This document shows positions 46,670 to 55,856 of a stretch of 64,000 nucleotides of DNA, one piece after another (the stretch's first letter is position 1; each line of letters begins with the position of its first letter). A model generated the notes under the pieces. That model did not search any database and was not told the DNA's origin. It saw only the letters and a list, made by a program, of their open reading frames with translations. The position numbers were made by a program, and so were the translations under genes. This DNA comes from Thermococcus bergensis (lineage in GTDB: Archaea > Methanobacteriota_B > Thermococci > Thermococcales > Thermococcaceae), in the NCBI RefSeq assembly GCF_020386975.1, contig NZ_JABFNK010000005.1:682001-746000 (forward strand), read 5' to 3'.

Positions 46670-47827
46670 TCAAGTCGCCCTTTTCTCTTCCTCGGGAAAC
46701 CTCCACTTCTTGCTTATCTTCGTCACCTGTTTAACGAGCTCCCTTTCCTCTTTGCCCTTTTCAAGAAGCTTCTCAAGAAATGATATCAAGTCGTCATAAG
46801 TCCCTCTTTCAACGGGGAAGGGTACTTTGTCCTTCCCACCAACGGCATAGGCGAACTTGAATGGATCAGGCGGGTGAGTTATCGGGTCTTTCCATGAGGG
46901 ATGGACGTCATAGATAAGCTCGAGAACCAAGGAGAGGGCTCTCAGAGTGCTCGGCCCTAAGCCTTTAATCAGCAAAAGTTCATCATAATTCTTCACACTC
47001 AGCTCCCTTGCCAGCTCCAATGCCCTCTTGTTGAGCTCAAGCTTTCCAAGGCTCTGGTACCTCTCCATTATTGGCAAAACTTTCCTTTTTTCGTAGGGTT
47101 TATAGAACAGCGGAGTGTAACCCTTTGAGAGGGCCTCTATACTCTTGACCTCTCTTTCAATTTTTGTTGGACTTTCGGAGATTATATCCAAAAGGGTTTT
47201 CTGGTACTCTTTGCTTTCTCTGGCGATTGTATTCAATGCATAATCGTTTTTTATTCCACTTATACCTTTGTGGGGCTCCAAAGTGAAGGATTGAATTTTT
47301 TCAGAGAACCAGTGGTATCGCCTTGCAAGCTTGACCGAAGGGTTCATCCCCTGCTGCACAACTGCCCATCTACCTTCTTCATCAACAAAGAAAACGTGAT
47401 GGTAGAGCTGGTAGCCGTTTTGCAGGGCAACGGTGTCGACCTTTGCAACGAGCTTGGAGGTCTTTATGTAATCGCTGGGATTTAGCTCGTAAATCTCGCT
47501 TATTTTCTTCAGCTCTTCTGGAGTTTGTCTGCTTTTCGCTCCTTTTCCGCCAGCGGCTTTTATCCCGAGCTCTTCCCTTGAGAGGACTTCTTTTATAATT
47601 CCAGCTGTTACGGTTGTTGAGCCTGATGAATCCCAGTCCATGCCGATTAGGTTGTTAAGCGCTTGAAACCACACCGGGTCTGCCAGCCTTTCGAGAACCC
47701 CTTGAGTGCCGTATTCATCGACAAGGAGCCTTAGAACAAGCTCGGCTAACCTCTTCATTCTCAAAGCCAGCCATCTCGGCACATGTCCGCCGTGAAGTGG
47801 GAGCTCCGCAATTCCTCTTCTCATCAT
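46670..47827 (-). CDS. DUF763 family protein
   Basis: A 385-aa archaeal protein, recognised by RRGIAELPLHGGHVPRWLA at the start, and by NLIGMDWDSSGSTTV, KVDTVALQNGYQLYHH and LLIKGLGPSTLRALSLV, the last of which is a helix-hairpin-helix-like motif that suggests DNA or RNA binding. Function is unknown. The ORF can be taken to 47848, but the family normally begins M(M)RRG, and no ribosome site stands before either. A T-rich promoter about 25 nt upstream of 47827 would fit a leaderless mRNA. It is divergent from the Pop5 gene. Confidence 0.82.
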   Translation of the reverse strand: MMRRGIAELPLHGGHVPRWLALRMKRLAELVLRLLVDEYGTQGVLERLADPVWFQALNNLIGMDWDSSGSTTVTAGIIKEVLSREELGIKAAGGKGAKSRQTPEELKKISEIYELNPSDYIKTSKLVAKVDTVALQNGYQLYHHVFFVDEEGRWAVVQQGMNPSVKLARRYHWFSEKIQSFTLEPHKGISGIKNDYALNTIARESKEYQKTLLDIISESPTKIEREVKSIEALSKGYTPLFYKPYEKRKVLPIMERYQSLGKLELNKRALELARELSVKNYDELLLIKGLGPSTLRALSLVLELIYDVHPSWKDPITHPPDPFKFAYAVGGKDKVPFPVERGTYDDLISFLEKLLEKGKEERELVKQVTKISKKWRFPEEEKRAT

Positions 47828-47897
47828 AAATAATTGGGCTTCTTTCATTAAAAGTTTTTGAGATAATTTAATAAATCAAAATGCGGAAGGCTCTCTC

Positions 47898-48260
47898 ATG
47901 AGGGAGAAACCAAGAACTTTGCCCCCAACGCTGAGGGATAAGCACCGTTACATAGCTTTTCAGATTATTGGAGAGAGGGAGTTCAAAAAGGATGAGATAA
48001 AAAAGGCCATATGGGATGCATCTCTTAGAACTCTGGGCGAGCTCGGTACCGCGAGGGTAAAACCCTGGTTTATAAAATTTGATGAAAAAACCCAGACTGG
48101 GATTGTGAGATGCGATAGGAAATATGTTGAAGAGCTCCGATTTGCTCTCACCTTGGTTACCGAGATAAACGGCTCAAAAGCAATAATAAGAACACTTGGA
48201 GTGTCGGGAACTATAAGGAGGCTCAAGCTAAAATTCTTAAAGGAGTTTGGGTGGAAATAG
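47898..48260 (+). CDS. rnp2: Ribonuclease P protein component 2 (Pop5)
   Basis: A 120-aa RNase P subunit that, with Rpp30, activates the catalytic RNA for 5' maturation of pre-t[21 protein letters not shown] at the N-terminus and [16 protein letters not shown] in the middle, followed by [16 protein letters not shown], match the Pop5 RRM-like fold. It sits upstream of the proteasome-exosome superoperon, its usual place in Thermococcales and other archaea. The ATG follows GAAGGCTC weakly. Confidence 0.93.
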   Translation: MREKPRTLPPTLRDKHRYIAFQIIGEREFKKDEIKKAIWDASLRTLGELGTARVKPWFIKFDEKTQTGIVRCDRKYVEELRFALTLVTEINGSKAIIRTLGVSGTIRRLKLKFLKEFGWK

Positions 48261-48307
48261 GGATAGAAAAATTTAATTATCAACCCGATAACTTACATAT
48301 CGGAGAG

Positions 48308-48315
48308 TATATAAA
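48308..48315 (+). promoter_or_regulatory. TATA box of the proteasome-exosome operon
   Basis: TATATAAA lies 58 nt upstream of the psmA ATG, preceded by purine-rich GGAGAG as possible BRE. Expected transcription start is about 48338. The psmA ribosome site is GAGGTGATGAG. Confidence 0.5.
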
Positions 48316-48372
48316 GGGAATTGAGGAATTCCTAATATAACTGGATTACGATAACTTTAGAGGTGATGAGAA

Positions 48373-49155
48373 ATGGCGTTTGTGCCACCGCAAGCTGGGT
48401 ATGATAGGGCAATAACAGTTTTCAGCCCCGATGGAAGACTTTTCCAGGTGCAGTATGCCAGAGAGGCAGTTAAGAGAGGAGCAACTGCCGTCGGAGTAAA
48501 GTGCAAAGACGGCGTTGTTCTGGCTGTAGAAAAGAGGGTAACAAGCAAGCTCATAGAACCGGAAAGCTATGAGAAGATTTTCCAGATTGATGACCACATA
48601 GCCGCAGCTTCAAGCGGAATAATAGCCGATGCAAGGGTTCTTGTTGATAGGGCACGTTTAGAGGCCCAGATTTACCGCCTTACTTATGGAGAGCCCGTTC
48701 CGCTCACCGTTCTGGTGAAGAAGATTTGTGACTTAAAGCAGATGCACACGCAGTATGGGGGAGTTAGACCTTTTGGTGCTGCCCTTTTAATGGCGGGCGT
48801 AAACGAAAAGCCCGAACTGTTTGAAACCGACCCAAGCGGTGCATACTTTGAGTGGAAAGCCGTTGCAATAGGAAGCGGAAGGAACACGGCAATGGCAATA
48901 TTTGAGGAGAAGTACAGGGATGATATGACACTTGAAGATGCCATAAAACTCGCAGTGCTGGCTCTTGCAAAGACGATGGAAGAGCCGTCTCCGGAGAGCA
49001 TTGAAGTGGCAGTAATCACGGTGAAGGAGAAGAAGTTCAAGAAGATCAGCAAGGAAGAAGTCGCTAAATGCCTTGAGGAGGCATTGAAAGAGGCTGAAGC
49101 GGAAGAAGTTCCGGAGAAGGAAGAGGACTACAGCGAGTTGGACAGCCACTACTGA
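48373..49155 (+). CDS. psmA: Proteasome subunit alpha
   Basis: A 260-aa 20S proteasome alpha subunit forming the gated outer rings. [27 protein letters not shown] (alpha-type N-terminal gate and H0 helix, seen in two parts) and [15 protein letters not shown] are diagnostic; a Lys near residue 66 region supports ATPase docking. The C-terminus is acidic and variable. It is first in a run of genes (SBDS, Rrp4, Rrp41, Rrp42) linking protein and RNA turnover, an old archaeal arrangement. The beta subunits are elsewhere. Confidence 0.97.
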   Translation: MAFVPPQAGYDRAITVFSPDGRLFQVQYAREAVKRGATAVGVKCKDGVVLAVEKRVTSKLIEPESYEKIFQIDDHIAAASSGIIADARVLVDRARLEAQIYRLTYGEPVPLTVLVKKICDLKQMHTQYGGVRPFGAALLMAGVNEKPELFETDPSGAYFEWKAVAIGSGRNTAMAIFEEKYRDDMTLEDAIKLAVLALAKTMEEPSPESIEVAVITVKEKKFKKISKEEVAKCLEEALKEAEAEEVPEKEEDYSELDSHY

Positions 49156-49166
49156 GGTGATTAGCG

Positions 49167-49877
49167 ATGCCAATAAGTGTCGACAAGGCAGTGATTGCTC
49201 GATTGAAGGTTCAGGGAGAGGTTTTTGAGATACTAGTGGACCCATATCTGGCCAGAGACTTCAAAGAGGGCAAAGAGGTTCCGATTGAAGAAATCCTTGC
49301 TACCCCTTATGTTTTTAAAGATGCCGACAAGGGAGATAAAGCTAGTGAACATGAGATGGAAAAGATTTTCGGGACAAGCGACCCCTATGAAGTTGCAAAG
49401 ATAATCCTCAAGAAAGGAGAAGTCCAGCTTACGGCGCAGCAGAGAAGGGAAATGCTGGAAGAGAGGAAAAAACAGATAGCGATGATAATCCACAGGCATG
49501 CGGTTGACCCAAGGACTGGCTATCCTCACCCACCAGATAGAATCCTTAAGGCAATGGAGGAAGCTGGAGTTAGGGTGGATATATTCAAAGATGCCGAAGC
49601 TCAGGTTCCAGATGTTATAAAGGCTTTAAGGGGAACTTTACCGCTTAAGATAGAGACAAAGGTCATAGCAGTGAAGATACCCTCTGAATACTCCGGAAAA
49701 GCCTATGGAGAAGTTAGAAAGTTTGGAACTATAAAGAAGGAAGAATGGGGAAGTGATGGCTCCTGGATGTTCTTAATAGAGATTCCGGGAGGAGTTGAGG
49801 AAGAATTTTATGAGAAACTAAATGCCCTTACAAAGGGCACTGCAGTAACTAAACTTATAGAGAGGAAGGGACTATGA
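49167..49877 (+). CDS. Ribosome maturation protein SBDS homologue
   Basis: A 236-aa three-domain protein. The FYSH domain ([18 protein letters not shown], with [12 protein letters not shown]) is followed by a helical domain ([24 protein letters not shown], split) and a ferredoxin-like C-terminal domain. It helps release aIF6/eIF6 from the 50S subunit. The ATG at 49167 is preceded by GAGGTGATTAG. It overlaps rrp4 by 4 nt. Confidence 0.95.
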   Translation: MPISVDKAVIARLKVQGEVFEILVDPYLARDFKEGKEVPIEEILATPYVFKDADKGDKASEHEMEKIFGTSDPYEVAKIILKKGEVQLTAQQRREMLEERKKQIAMIIHRHAVDPRTGYPHPPDRILKAMEEAGVRVDIFKDAEAQVPDVIKALRGTLPLKIETKVIAVKIPSEYSGKAYGEVRKFGTIKKEEWGSDGSWMFLIEIPGGVEEEFYEKLNALTKGTAVTKLIERKGL

Positions 49878-50629
49878 AGAAGGTTTTTGTAAAAAATAGG
49901 GAATTAGTGGTTCCAGGGACGCTTTTGGCTCAGGGACCGTTCAAAAATGGAAGAGGAACTTTTAAAGAGGGAAACAGGATTTACTCAACAGTTGTCGGAC
50001 TAGTCAACATTTCAAACGATACGGTATCAGTGGTTCCCTTGGAAGGCCCGTACATTCCGGAAGTGGGAGATAACGTAATAGGAAAGATAATTGACGTAAA
50101 GTTTTCAAACTGGGTGGTTGACATAGGGGCCCCCTATCAGGCCACACTGAGGGTTCAGGACGCTGTAGAAGAAAAAATAGACCTTTTAAAAACAGATTTG
50201 AGAAAAATATTTGATATCGGGGACATAATCTATGCAAAAGTAAAGGCGTTTAATGAAATCAATCAGATAGACCTAATAACAAAAGGGATGCCCTTCAACG
50301 GTGGACCATTGAGAGGAGGGCAGATAGTAAAGATAACGCCTTCCAAAGTGCCCCGCCTTATAGGTAAGGGAGGCTCAATGATAAACATGATCAAGAACCT
50401 TACGAACACGAGGATAATAGTAGGGCAGAATGGATGGGTATGGGTTAGTGGAAAACACGAAGAGCTGGAAAAGCTGGCCATAGAAGCTATTCTAAAAGTG
50501 GACAGAGAAAGCCACACCCAGGGATTGACGGACAGAGTTAGGGAGATGCTGATTAAGAGATTGCATGAGCTTAAAGAACAGGGGATTATTGAAGAAGTTC
50601 CCCAAATTGAAGAGGGTGAAAAGAAATGA
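49874..50629 (+). CDS. rrp4: Exosome complex RNA-binding protein Rrp4
   Basis: A 251-aa cap subunit of the archaeal exosome with an N-terminal domain, an S1 domain ([21 protein letters not shown]) and a KH domain ([13 protein letters not shown]). It recruits and threads RNA into the Rrp41/Rrp42 ring. Starts 4 nt inside the SBDS gene and ends 4 nt inside rrp41, so translation is coupled through the run. Confidence 0.96.
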   Translation: MKKVFVKNRELVVPGTLLAQGPFKNGRGTFKEGNRIYSTVVGLVNISNDTVSVVPLEGPYIPEVGDNVIGKIIDVKFSNWVVDIGAPYQATLRVQDAVEEKIDLLKTDLRKIFDIGDIIYAKVKAFNEINQIDLITKGMPFNGGPLRGGQIVKITPSKVPRLIGKGGSMINMIKNLTNTRIIVGQNGWVWVSGKHEELEKLAIEAILKVDRESHTQGLTDRVREMLIKRLHELKEQGIIEEVPQIEEGEKK

Positions 50630-51369
50630 TGGGAAGGCCTGAGGGACTCAAGCTTATTGATGAGAACGGCAGGAGAATTGATGGAAGGAAAAAGTATGAG
50701 CTGAGACCACTTAAAATGGAAGTCGGAGTTTTAAAGAGTGCAGATGGTTCTGCATATGTGGAATGGGGTAAGAACAAAGTTTTGGCAGCAGTTTATGGGC
50801 CTAGAGAGATTCATCCAAAGCACCTTCAGAAGCCAGACAGAGCGATTTTGAGAGTTAGGTACAACATGGCACCCTTTAGCGTCGAGGAGAGAAGAAAACC
50901 CGGGCCGGATAGGAGGAGCATTGAAATAAGCAAGGTTATAAGAGGTGCCCTTGAACCGGCCGTTATTCTCGAACTGTTCCCGAGAACATCTATAGATGTT
51001 TTCATAGAGGTGCTTCAGGCAGATGCGGGTACAAGAGTAGCTGGGATTACAGCAGCTTCCCTCGCTTTAGCAGACGCAGGGATTCCCATGAGAGACCTTG
51101 TTGCAGCATGTGCTGCGGGAAAAGTGGACGGAGAGATCGTCCTTGACCTAAACAAAGAAGAGGACAACTACGGAGAAGCCGATGTCCCCGTGGCGATAAT
51201 GCCCATCAAGAACGATATAACCCTGCTCCAGATGGACGGATACCTCACCAAAGAAGAATTCCTTGAGGCGGTAAGGCTAGCAATAAAAGGGGCTAAGGCA
51301 GTGTATCAAAAACAGAGAGAGGCACTGAAGGAGAAGTATCTCAAAATAGCGGAAGAGGTAGGTGAGTGA
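50626..51369 (+). CDS. rrp41: Exosome complex exonuclease Rrp41
   Basis: A 247-aa RNase PH-fold subunit holding the phosphorolytic site. [20 protein letters not shown] opens it, [17 protein letters not shown] carries the Arg pair for RNA, and [23 protein letters not shown]-like sequence (seen as [13 protein letters not shown]) and [11 protein letters not shown] with the catalytic Asp follow. Two ATGs adjoin at the start. It overlaps the previous gene by 4 nt and its stop lies within the leader of rrp42. Confidence 0.96.
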   Translation: MMGRPEGLKLIDENGRRIDGRKKYELRPLKMEVGVLKSADGSAYVEWGKNKVLAAVYGPREIHPKHLQKPDRAILRVRYNMAPFSVEERRKPGPDRRSIEISKVIRGALEPAVILELFPRTSIDVFIEVLQADAGTRVAGITAASLALADAGIPMRDLVAACAAGKVDGEIVLDLNKEEDNYGEADVPVAIMPIKNDITLLQMDGYLTKEEFLEAVRLAIKGAKAVYQKQREALKEKYLKIAEEVGE

Positions 51370-51370
51370 A

Positions 51371-52183
51371 ATGGAAGTAATGGCATCAATAATGAGGGAT
51401 CACATTCTCAACCTTTTGAAGGAAGGTAAAAGAATCGATGGAAGAGGACTGGAAGATGTAAGGCCTCTGGTCATAGAAACAAATGTCATAGAAAAGGCTG
51501 AAGGCTCAGCTCTTGTAAAACTCGGTAATACTCAGGTTCTCGTTGGAGTAAAAGTTGATTTTGGAGAGCCGTTTCCAGATTTGCCAGAGATGGGTGTCAT
51601 GACGACCAACGTTGAATTCGTTCCTCTGGCATCCCCGACCTTCGAACCGGGACCACCCGACGAAAGGGCAATAGAGCTGGCTAGAGTTGTAGACAGAGGA
51701 ATAAGGGAAAGCCAAGCTATAGACTTGAGCAAACTTGTGATAGTGCCAGGAAAGCTTGTGAGAGTTGTTTTCATAGATGTTCACATCCTTGACCACGACG
51801 GAAACCTCTTGGATGCCTCTGGAATTGGTGCAATTGCGGCGTTGTTGAGCACAAAAATACCGAAAGTTGAATACGACGAGGAAAGCGGAGAGGTAAAGCT
51901 TCTGGATGAATATGAGCCACTGCCAGTAACAAAAGTCCCGATTCCAGTGAGCCTTGCCAAAATAGGCAACACTTTGGTAGTAGATCCTAACTTCGAAGAA
52001 GAGCAGGTAATGGACGGTAAACTGACAGTAACAACCGACGAGAATGGATACATCTCAGCAGTGCAGAAAAGCGAAGGGGGAAGCTTCAAGCTTGAAGAAG
52101 TTATCTATGCAGTTGACCTTGCATTACAGAAGGCCCAAGAGATCAGAGAAAAGATTCTCGAGGCTGTGGGGAAGAAGGAGTGA
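51371..52183 (+). CDS. rrp42: Exosome complex subunit Rrp42
   Basis: A 270-aa RNase PH-fold subunit, structurally needed but not itself catalytic; it alternates with Rrp41 in the hexameric ring. KRIDGRGLEDVRPLVIETNV, FEPGPPDERAIELARVVDRG and DHDGNLLDASGIGAIAALL mark it. The ATG at 51371 has GGTGA 5 nt upstream, but a GTG at 51362 with GAGGT before it (adding MSE) is also possible. Last gene of the exosome run. Confidence 0.95.
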   Translation: MEVMASIMRDHILNLLKEGKRIDGRGLEDVRPLVIETNVIEKAEGSALVKLGNTQVLVGVKVDFGEPFPDLPEMGVMTTNVEFVPLASPTFEPGPPDERAIELARVVDRGIRESQAIDLSKLVIVPGKLVRVVFIDVHILDHDGNLLDASGIGAIAALLSTKIPKVEYDEESGEVKLLDEYEPLPVTKVPIPVSLAKIGNTLVVDPNFEEEQVMDGKLTVTTDENGYISAVQKSEGGSFKLEEVIYAVDLALQKAQEIREKILEAVGKKE

Positions 52184-52444
52184 TTTTTCTTCTTTTCCTT
52201 TGAACTCTCCTTTTTGACATGGTTTTGGAAATATGGTACAATTGCTCAGCGTATTTCACGGCAAGGTTGGGGTTTAGAAAAGCACGTGATAATGAGGAAG
52301 TATCATGGTCACAGGAAAGGTAGAAGCGGTTAGCAAGAAAGGTTTATAAACTAAATTTTGTTCTTTAAGCTAGGTTTTAGGAAAAGCCTTTTAAATGAAA
52401 CTCTGCTATACCCATCGGCTTGAAGATCATTAGAGGTGATGATC
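52184..52444. other. Intergenic region before rpl37ae
   Basis: About 260 nt. It holds a possible promoter, CCTTTTAAATG near 52387-52397, about 50 nt before the rpl37ae ATG. GTTTATAAAC at about 52340 is a second TATA-like, palindromic element. A run of purine-rich, G+C-poor sequence between 52250 and 52340 shows no convincing box C/D or tRNA structure. No ORF of note. Confidence 0.4.
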
Positions 52445-52699
52445 ATGGCAAGAACAAAAAAAGTTGGATCCGCAGGAAGGTTTGGTCCAAGATACGGTCT
52501 CAAGATTAGAAGAAGAGTTGCTGCCGTAGAAGAAAAAATGAGACAGAAGCACACCTGCCCGGTATGTGGAAGAAACGCCGTTAAGAGAATAAGCACCGGA
52601 ATATGGCAGTGCCAGAAGTGTGGTGCAACCTTCGCAGGAGGCGCTTACCTGCCCGCAACCCCAGCTGGAAGAGTTGCTAAGAGAGGGGTAGCTAAGTAA
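52445..52699 (+). CDS. rpl37ae: 50S ribosomal protein L37Ae (eL43)
   Basis: An 84-aa zinc-ribbon ribosomal protein. [20 protein letters not shown] at the N-terminus and [19 protein letters not shown]-type spacing (two CxxC pairs: CPVC and CQKC) are characteristic. The ATG at 52445 is placed behind AGGTGATGATC. It is followed by rpoP after 29 nt, the common archaeal pairing. Confidence 0.96.
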   Translation: MARTKKVGSAGRFGPRYGLKIRRRVAAVEEKMRQKHTCPVCGRNAVKRISTGIWQCQKCGATFAGGAYLPATPAGRVAKRGVAK

Positions 52700-52728
52700 A
52701 CCCTCTAAAACATTTTTTGGTGGTTGAT

Positions 52729-52878
52729 ATGGTAAACGCAGTATATAAATGTGCAAAATGTGGAAAAGAATTTGAAATGGATCTGGCCATCGCGAGAGAA
52801 ATACGTTGCCCGTACTGTGGATCAAAGATAATCTACAAGCCCAGACCCAAAGTCGGCAGAAGGGTTAAGGCAATTTGA
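52729..52878 (+). CDS. rpoP: DNA-directed RNA polymerase subunit P
   Basis: A 49-aa zinc-binding subunit (Rpb12 homologue) of archaeal RNA polymerase. MVNAVYKCAKCGKEFEM begins it; the four Cys are in KCAKCG and RCPYCG, and the tail KPRPKVGRRVKAI is basic as expected. It uses an ATG behind TGGTGGTTG. It stabilises the polymerase at the wall and helps promoter opening. It is too short for many gene finders. Confidence 0.96.
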   Translation: MVNAVYKCAKCGKEFEMDLAIAREIRCPYCGSKIIYKPRPKVGRRVKAI

Positions 52879-52943
52879 GCCCTATCTCTTCTCTATTGAA
52901 AAGATTTATAACCCCTTTTCCTCAAATCTCGAAGTGATCAGAG

Positions 52944-53573
52944 ATGATGCTGATAACAACATCCCACAGACCCACAAGGAGGACTAGAAGTTTCGGACAC
53001 GACCTAGAGAGGGTTTTCCCTAACTCGACTTATCTGACTAGAGGAAAGAAGACTATTCAAGACCTTCTTATGGAGGCTTATGATAGAGGCTACGAAAGGC
53101 TTTTGATAATCAATGTTTGGAAAGGAAATCCGCTAAAAATGACTTTCATAAAAGTCTCTCCAGAAGATTGGGGATATCTGGGTTACCTCTACCTCCATGG
53201 AATCAAACTTCAGAGAGAAATGGGGTTTAGAAACCTCCGCCCGATTAGGGAGGAGATGCCCTTTATAGTTACAACCGCCAAAAGGGTTGGACTTGATCAC
53301 ATCGTCTTTGGTCAGGTTTTTGCTGAGCTTACTAACGGGAAATTCGTCCCAAGAGGAGAAAAGAGCCTGCAGTACATAGCAGATAAATACAACACGGATG
53401 TTCTGGGTGTAATTGAGCGCCACCCAAGGGGAATGGCTGTAAACTTCTACCGCTTTGATGTCTCAAAAGATAGGCCTGTGGGGCCGTTGATAAGCGTTAA
53501 AATATGGATAATGGAAGACGGGAGAAGATGGGACTATAAAGAAAAGCTCGGCATCAAAAGTGATGAAGAATGA
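52944..53573 (+). CDS. Brix domain ribosome-biogenesis protein (Imp4-like)
   Basis: A 209-aa archaeal Brix protein, related to eukaryotic Imp4/Rpf1/Ssf1 rRNA-processing factors. LITTSHRPTRRTRSFGHDL and FPNSTYLTRGKKTIQDLL at the start, and the central GYERLLIINVWKGNPLKM, are typical. It is likely to bind pre-rRNA. Two ATGs are adjacent at the start, behind GTGATCAG. It overlaps pcc1 by 4 nt. Confidence 0.92.
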   Translation: MMLITTSHRPTRRTRSFGHDLERVFPNSTYLTRGKKTIQDLLMEAYDRGYERLLIINVWKGNPLKMTFIKVSPEDWGYLGYLYLHGIKLQREMGFRNLRPIREEMPFIVTTAKRVGLDHIVFGQVFAELTNGKFVPRGEKSLQYIADKYNTDVLGVIERHPRGMAVNFYRFDVSKDRPVGPLISVKIWIMEDGRRWDYKEKLGIKSDEE

Positions 53574-53806
53574 TAAAAGGGAGAATCGAGCTTGAATTCC
53601 CCGACAGCGAGACAGCAAGAGTTGTTTATGAGAGCGTTCTTTTTGAGCACAAAACGGTTCCCTATAGAAGAAGCAGGATGGACTTTTATTTAAAGGAAAA
53701 TAAGGTTATAATGGAGTTCATTGCAAAGGACAATTCTGCCTTAAGGGGGACTTTGAATTCTTATCTTCGATGGATTAAAGTTGCCCTCGATGTAGCAGAG
53801 CTTTAG
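53570..53806 (+). CDS. pcc1: KEOPS complex subunit Pcc1
   Basis: A 78-aa alpha/beta protein that dimerises and bridges Kae1 units in the KEOPS complex, which makes the t6A base of tRNAs. IELEFPDSETARVVYESVL and LKENKVIMEFIAKDNSALRG (with the final helix TLNSYLRWIKVALDVAE) are the family pattern. It starts within the Brix gene stop by 4 nt. Another KEOPS subunit, Cgi121, is at 62285, but the kinase Bud32/Kae1 is not in the window. Confidence 0.92.
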   Translation: MIKGRIELEFPDSETARVVYESVLFEHKTVPYRRSRMDFYLKENKVIMEFIAKDNSALRGTLNSYLRWIKVALDVAEL

Positions 53807-53862
53807 TTAACTATTTAAATCTTCTTCGAGAGTATAGCTTCGGACTAAAAGGAGGTGTTATC

Positions 53863-54213
53863 ATGCAAAACATTCCACCTCAGGTGCAGGCTCTATTGGG
53901 ACAGCTTGAGAACTATCAACAGCAGCTCCAGCTTGTAATCCAGCAGAAACAAAGAGTTCAGGTAGAGCTCAACGATGCTAAAAAGGCCCTCGAAGAGATT
54001 GAAAAAGTTGAAGAAGACACCCCAATATACAAGACAGTTGGCACTCTAATAATCAGGGCAACGAAAGCAAAGGCACTGGAAGAGCTTAAAGAGAAAGTCG
54101 AGACCCTGGAGGTTCGCCTAAAGGCTTTGGAGAGACAGGAGCAGAAGCTTAACGAGAAGATTAAAGAGCTTACACAACAAATACAGAGCTCTCTAAGAGG
54201 AGTGGCTGGGTGA
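53863..54213 (+). CDS. pfdB: Prefoldin subunit beta
   Basis: A 116-aa beta subunit of the hexameric jellyfish-like chaperone that hands unfolded proteins to the thermosome. The helical arms (QVQALLGQLENYQQQLQLVI and LKALERQEQKLNEKIKEL) flank the two beta hairpins with TPIYKTVGTLIIRATK. Coiled-coil heptads are obvious. The ATG follows GGAGGTGTTATC. CTATTTAAATC (about 53811-53821) would be its own promoter. Confidence 0.95.
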   Translation: MQNIPPQVQALLGQLENYQQQLQLVIQQKQRVQVELNDAKKALEEIEKVEEDTPIYKTVGTLIIRATKAKALEELKEKVETLEVRLKALERQEQKLNEKIKELTQQIQSSLRGVAG

Positions 54214-54247
54214 ATTTCTTTTTTCAACATTTTATGAGGGGGCGTAG

Positions 54248-54571
54248 ATGAAAAAGGTATTTCATATCGGGCTTCCAGAGCTGAGTGAAGATGAGCTGAT
54301 AGCAATTGGTGAACTAGCTCAGGAAGTCATCATAGACTACATCTTTGAGCACTTAACGAGGAGTGAAGTGAAGGACATAGAGGTGACGACGAGGATAAAC
54401 CGCGAAGATACCCTGGATTTGGAAATAGAGGTCTACCTTGAGGTGCCAATATTCGTAAAGGTGGACGTTGAAAAGCTGGTTGACGAGGCACTTGAAGCTG
54501 CTTATGAAAAAGTTGAAAAAAGGTTGAGGGAAATTGCGGGGCAAGATAAAGCTCAAGAACTTTCTGAATAA
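54248..54571 (+). CDS. DUF3194 family protein
   Basis: A 107-aa archaeal protein of the DUF3194 family: KVFHIGLPELSEDELIAIGE begins it, and TTRINREDTLDLEIEVYLEV is a beta hairpin typical of it. Function is unknown; it regularly sits after prefoldin beta in Thermococcales. The ATG follows GGGGGCGTAG. Its 3' end overlaps the DHH gene by 38 nt. Confidence 0.85.
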   Translation: MKKVFHIGLPELSEDELIAIGELAQEVIIDYIFEHLTRSEVKDIEVTTRINREDTLDLEIEVYLEVPIFVKVDVEKLVDEALEAAYEKVEKRLREIAGQDKAQELSE

Positions 54572-55514
54572 AGCAAGGGAAAAGAATTATTCTTTTTTAC
54601 TGCTGTGCCATCACAATGCCGACCCGGACTCTTTGGGTAGTGCTATAGCTTTTTCCAGGTATCTTACAAGCTTAGGGTTGAAAAACCGGATAGGTGTTTC
54701 TCAAAGCGTCTCGTCTTATGCAAAACGCCTTCTCAACTTCGCCCAGGTAGAAAGGAATCCATCCGTTTTAGAAGACGTGGTTATAATCTTTGACACTTCT
54801 TCCATCGAGCAGCTGGAGCCTGTTGAAGTTCCAAATGATCGGTATGTAATCGTTATCGACCACCACGTTGAAAAGGAGAACCCCATAAAAGCCCACATAA
54901 AAATCATCGACTCCTCAAGGACTTCCACCGCAGAGATTGTGTGGGAGCTCTTGGAGTACTTTGGCTTTTATGATGAAGTTTCCGCGAAAGCTCTTCTGGC
55001 GGGAATAGTTACGGATACTGCCAACTTTAGGTATGCAAACTCAAAAACTTTCAAAACAGTGTCCAGAATCCTGGAGAGATTTGATATTCAAATGGGGGAG
55101 ATATACAATTTAGTTGCTCCGGTTACGGATGAGAACATAGACCAGGCAAAGAGAATGGCCATATTAAAGGCCTGCCAGAGAATGGAAATAAAAAAGGTGG
55201 GCACTTACATAATAGCAGTTTCGAAAGTCTCTGCCTATGAGTCCTTGGCCTGTAAGGTTTTCCTTCAGCTTGGGGCCGATGTTGCGATTGTTGGAAGTGA
55301 TAAGAACGGAGTCAGGATTTCTGCAAGGGCGAAGGAGAACCTTGTCAAGAAAGGCCTTCACCTGGGCAGGCTTATGGAGAAAGTCGGCCCGATTATAGAT
55401 GGCTCAGGTGGCGGGCACTCCGGAGCGGCTGGTGCTAATGGAAAGAGAAACCTTGAGGAAGCCGTTAAGTTTTTAGTGAAAGAAATCGAAATGTTTCTAA
55501 AGACGTTGGGGTGA
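54534..55514 (+). CDS. DHH-family phosphoesterase
   Basis: A 326-aa protein. CHHNADPDSLGSAIAFSRYL near residue 25 carries the first DHH-type metal motif, VIVIDHHVEKENP near residue 102 is the DHH motif proper, and GSGGGHSGAAGA near 296 is the C-terminal DHHA1 site. Such archaeal enzymes hydrolyse oligonucleotides or cyclic dinucleotides, or act as NanoRNases. No RecJ-type extra domain is present. Start is TTG at 54534 inside the upstream gene, behind GAGGG, since no better start remains; translation is probably coupled. Confidence 0.9.
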   Translation: MRGKIKLKNFLNKAREKNYSFLLLCHHNADPDSLGSAIAFSRYLTSLGLKNRIGVSQSVSSYAKRLLNFAQVERNPSVLEDVVIIFDTSSIEQLEPVEVPNDRYVIVIDHHVEKENPIKAHIKIIDSSRTSTAEIVWELLEYFGFYDEVSAKALLAGIVTDTANFRYANSKTFKTVSRILERFDIQMGEIYNLVAPVTDENIDQAKRMAILKACQRMEIKKVGTYIIAVSKVSAYESLACKVFLQLGADVAIVGSDKNGVRISARAKENLVKKGLHLGRLMEKVGPIIDGSGGGHSGAAGANGKRNLEEAVKFLVKEIEMFLKTLG

Positions 55515-55518
55515 TTTA

Positions 55519-55851
55519 ATGTCCAGATGCCCCTTATGCGGGAAAATTATTAGGTGGGAAGACCTTATAGAACAGATGCTTATCCTTGAAAACTTTCGGG
55601 AGCTGCTTAAAGATAAAGATGCATTCTTATCGGCCTTAAATGACTTCGCGTTCAAATGCCCCGAATGTGGTGAGGAATTTTATGGGAGGAATCTGAATCT
55701 TAGGGAGGCTGAAAAAGTTTTTGAGCTCTTAAATGATTTTGACGGCTCGATAGACTATAGCAGCAACAAAGTCCGGCTTAAGCTTACTAATCTTCTGGCG
55801 TTGGACTTAATGCTTGAGGAATGGGATAAGAAAGTTAAAGGTTCTCGGTGA
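55519..55851 (+). CDS. Zinc-ribbon protein of unknown function
   Basis: A 110-aa protein with CPLCG near the start and CPECG near residue 47, likely one zinc site spanning a helical insertion (WEDLIEQMLILENFRELLK). The rest is helical (REAEKVFELLNDF, LTNLLALDLMLEEW). I do not know a family. It begins 4 nt after the DHH gene behind GGTGA and abuts the next gene, so it belongs to the same operon. Confidence 0.75.
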   Translation: MSRCPLCGKIIRWEDLIEQMLILENFRELLKDKDAFLSALNDFAFKCPECGEEFYGRNLNLREAEKVFELLNDFDGSIDYSSNKVRLKLTNLLALDLMLEEWDKKVKGSR

Positions 55852-55856
55852 TAGTT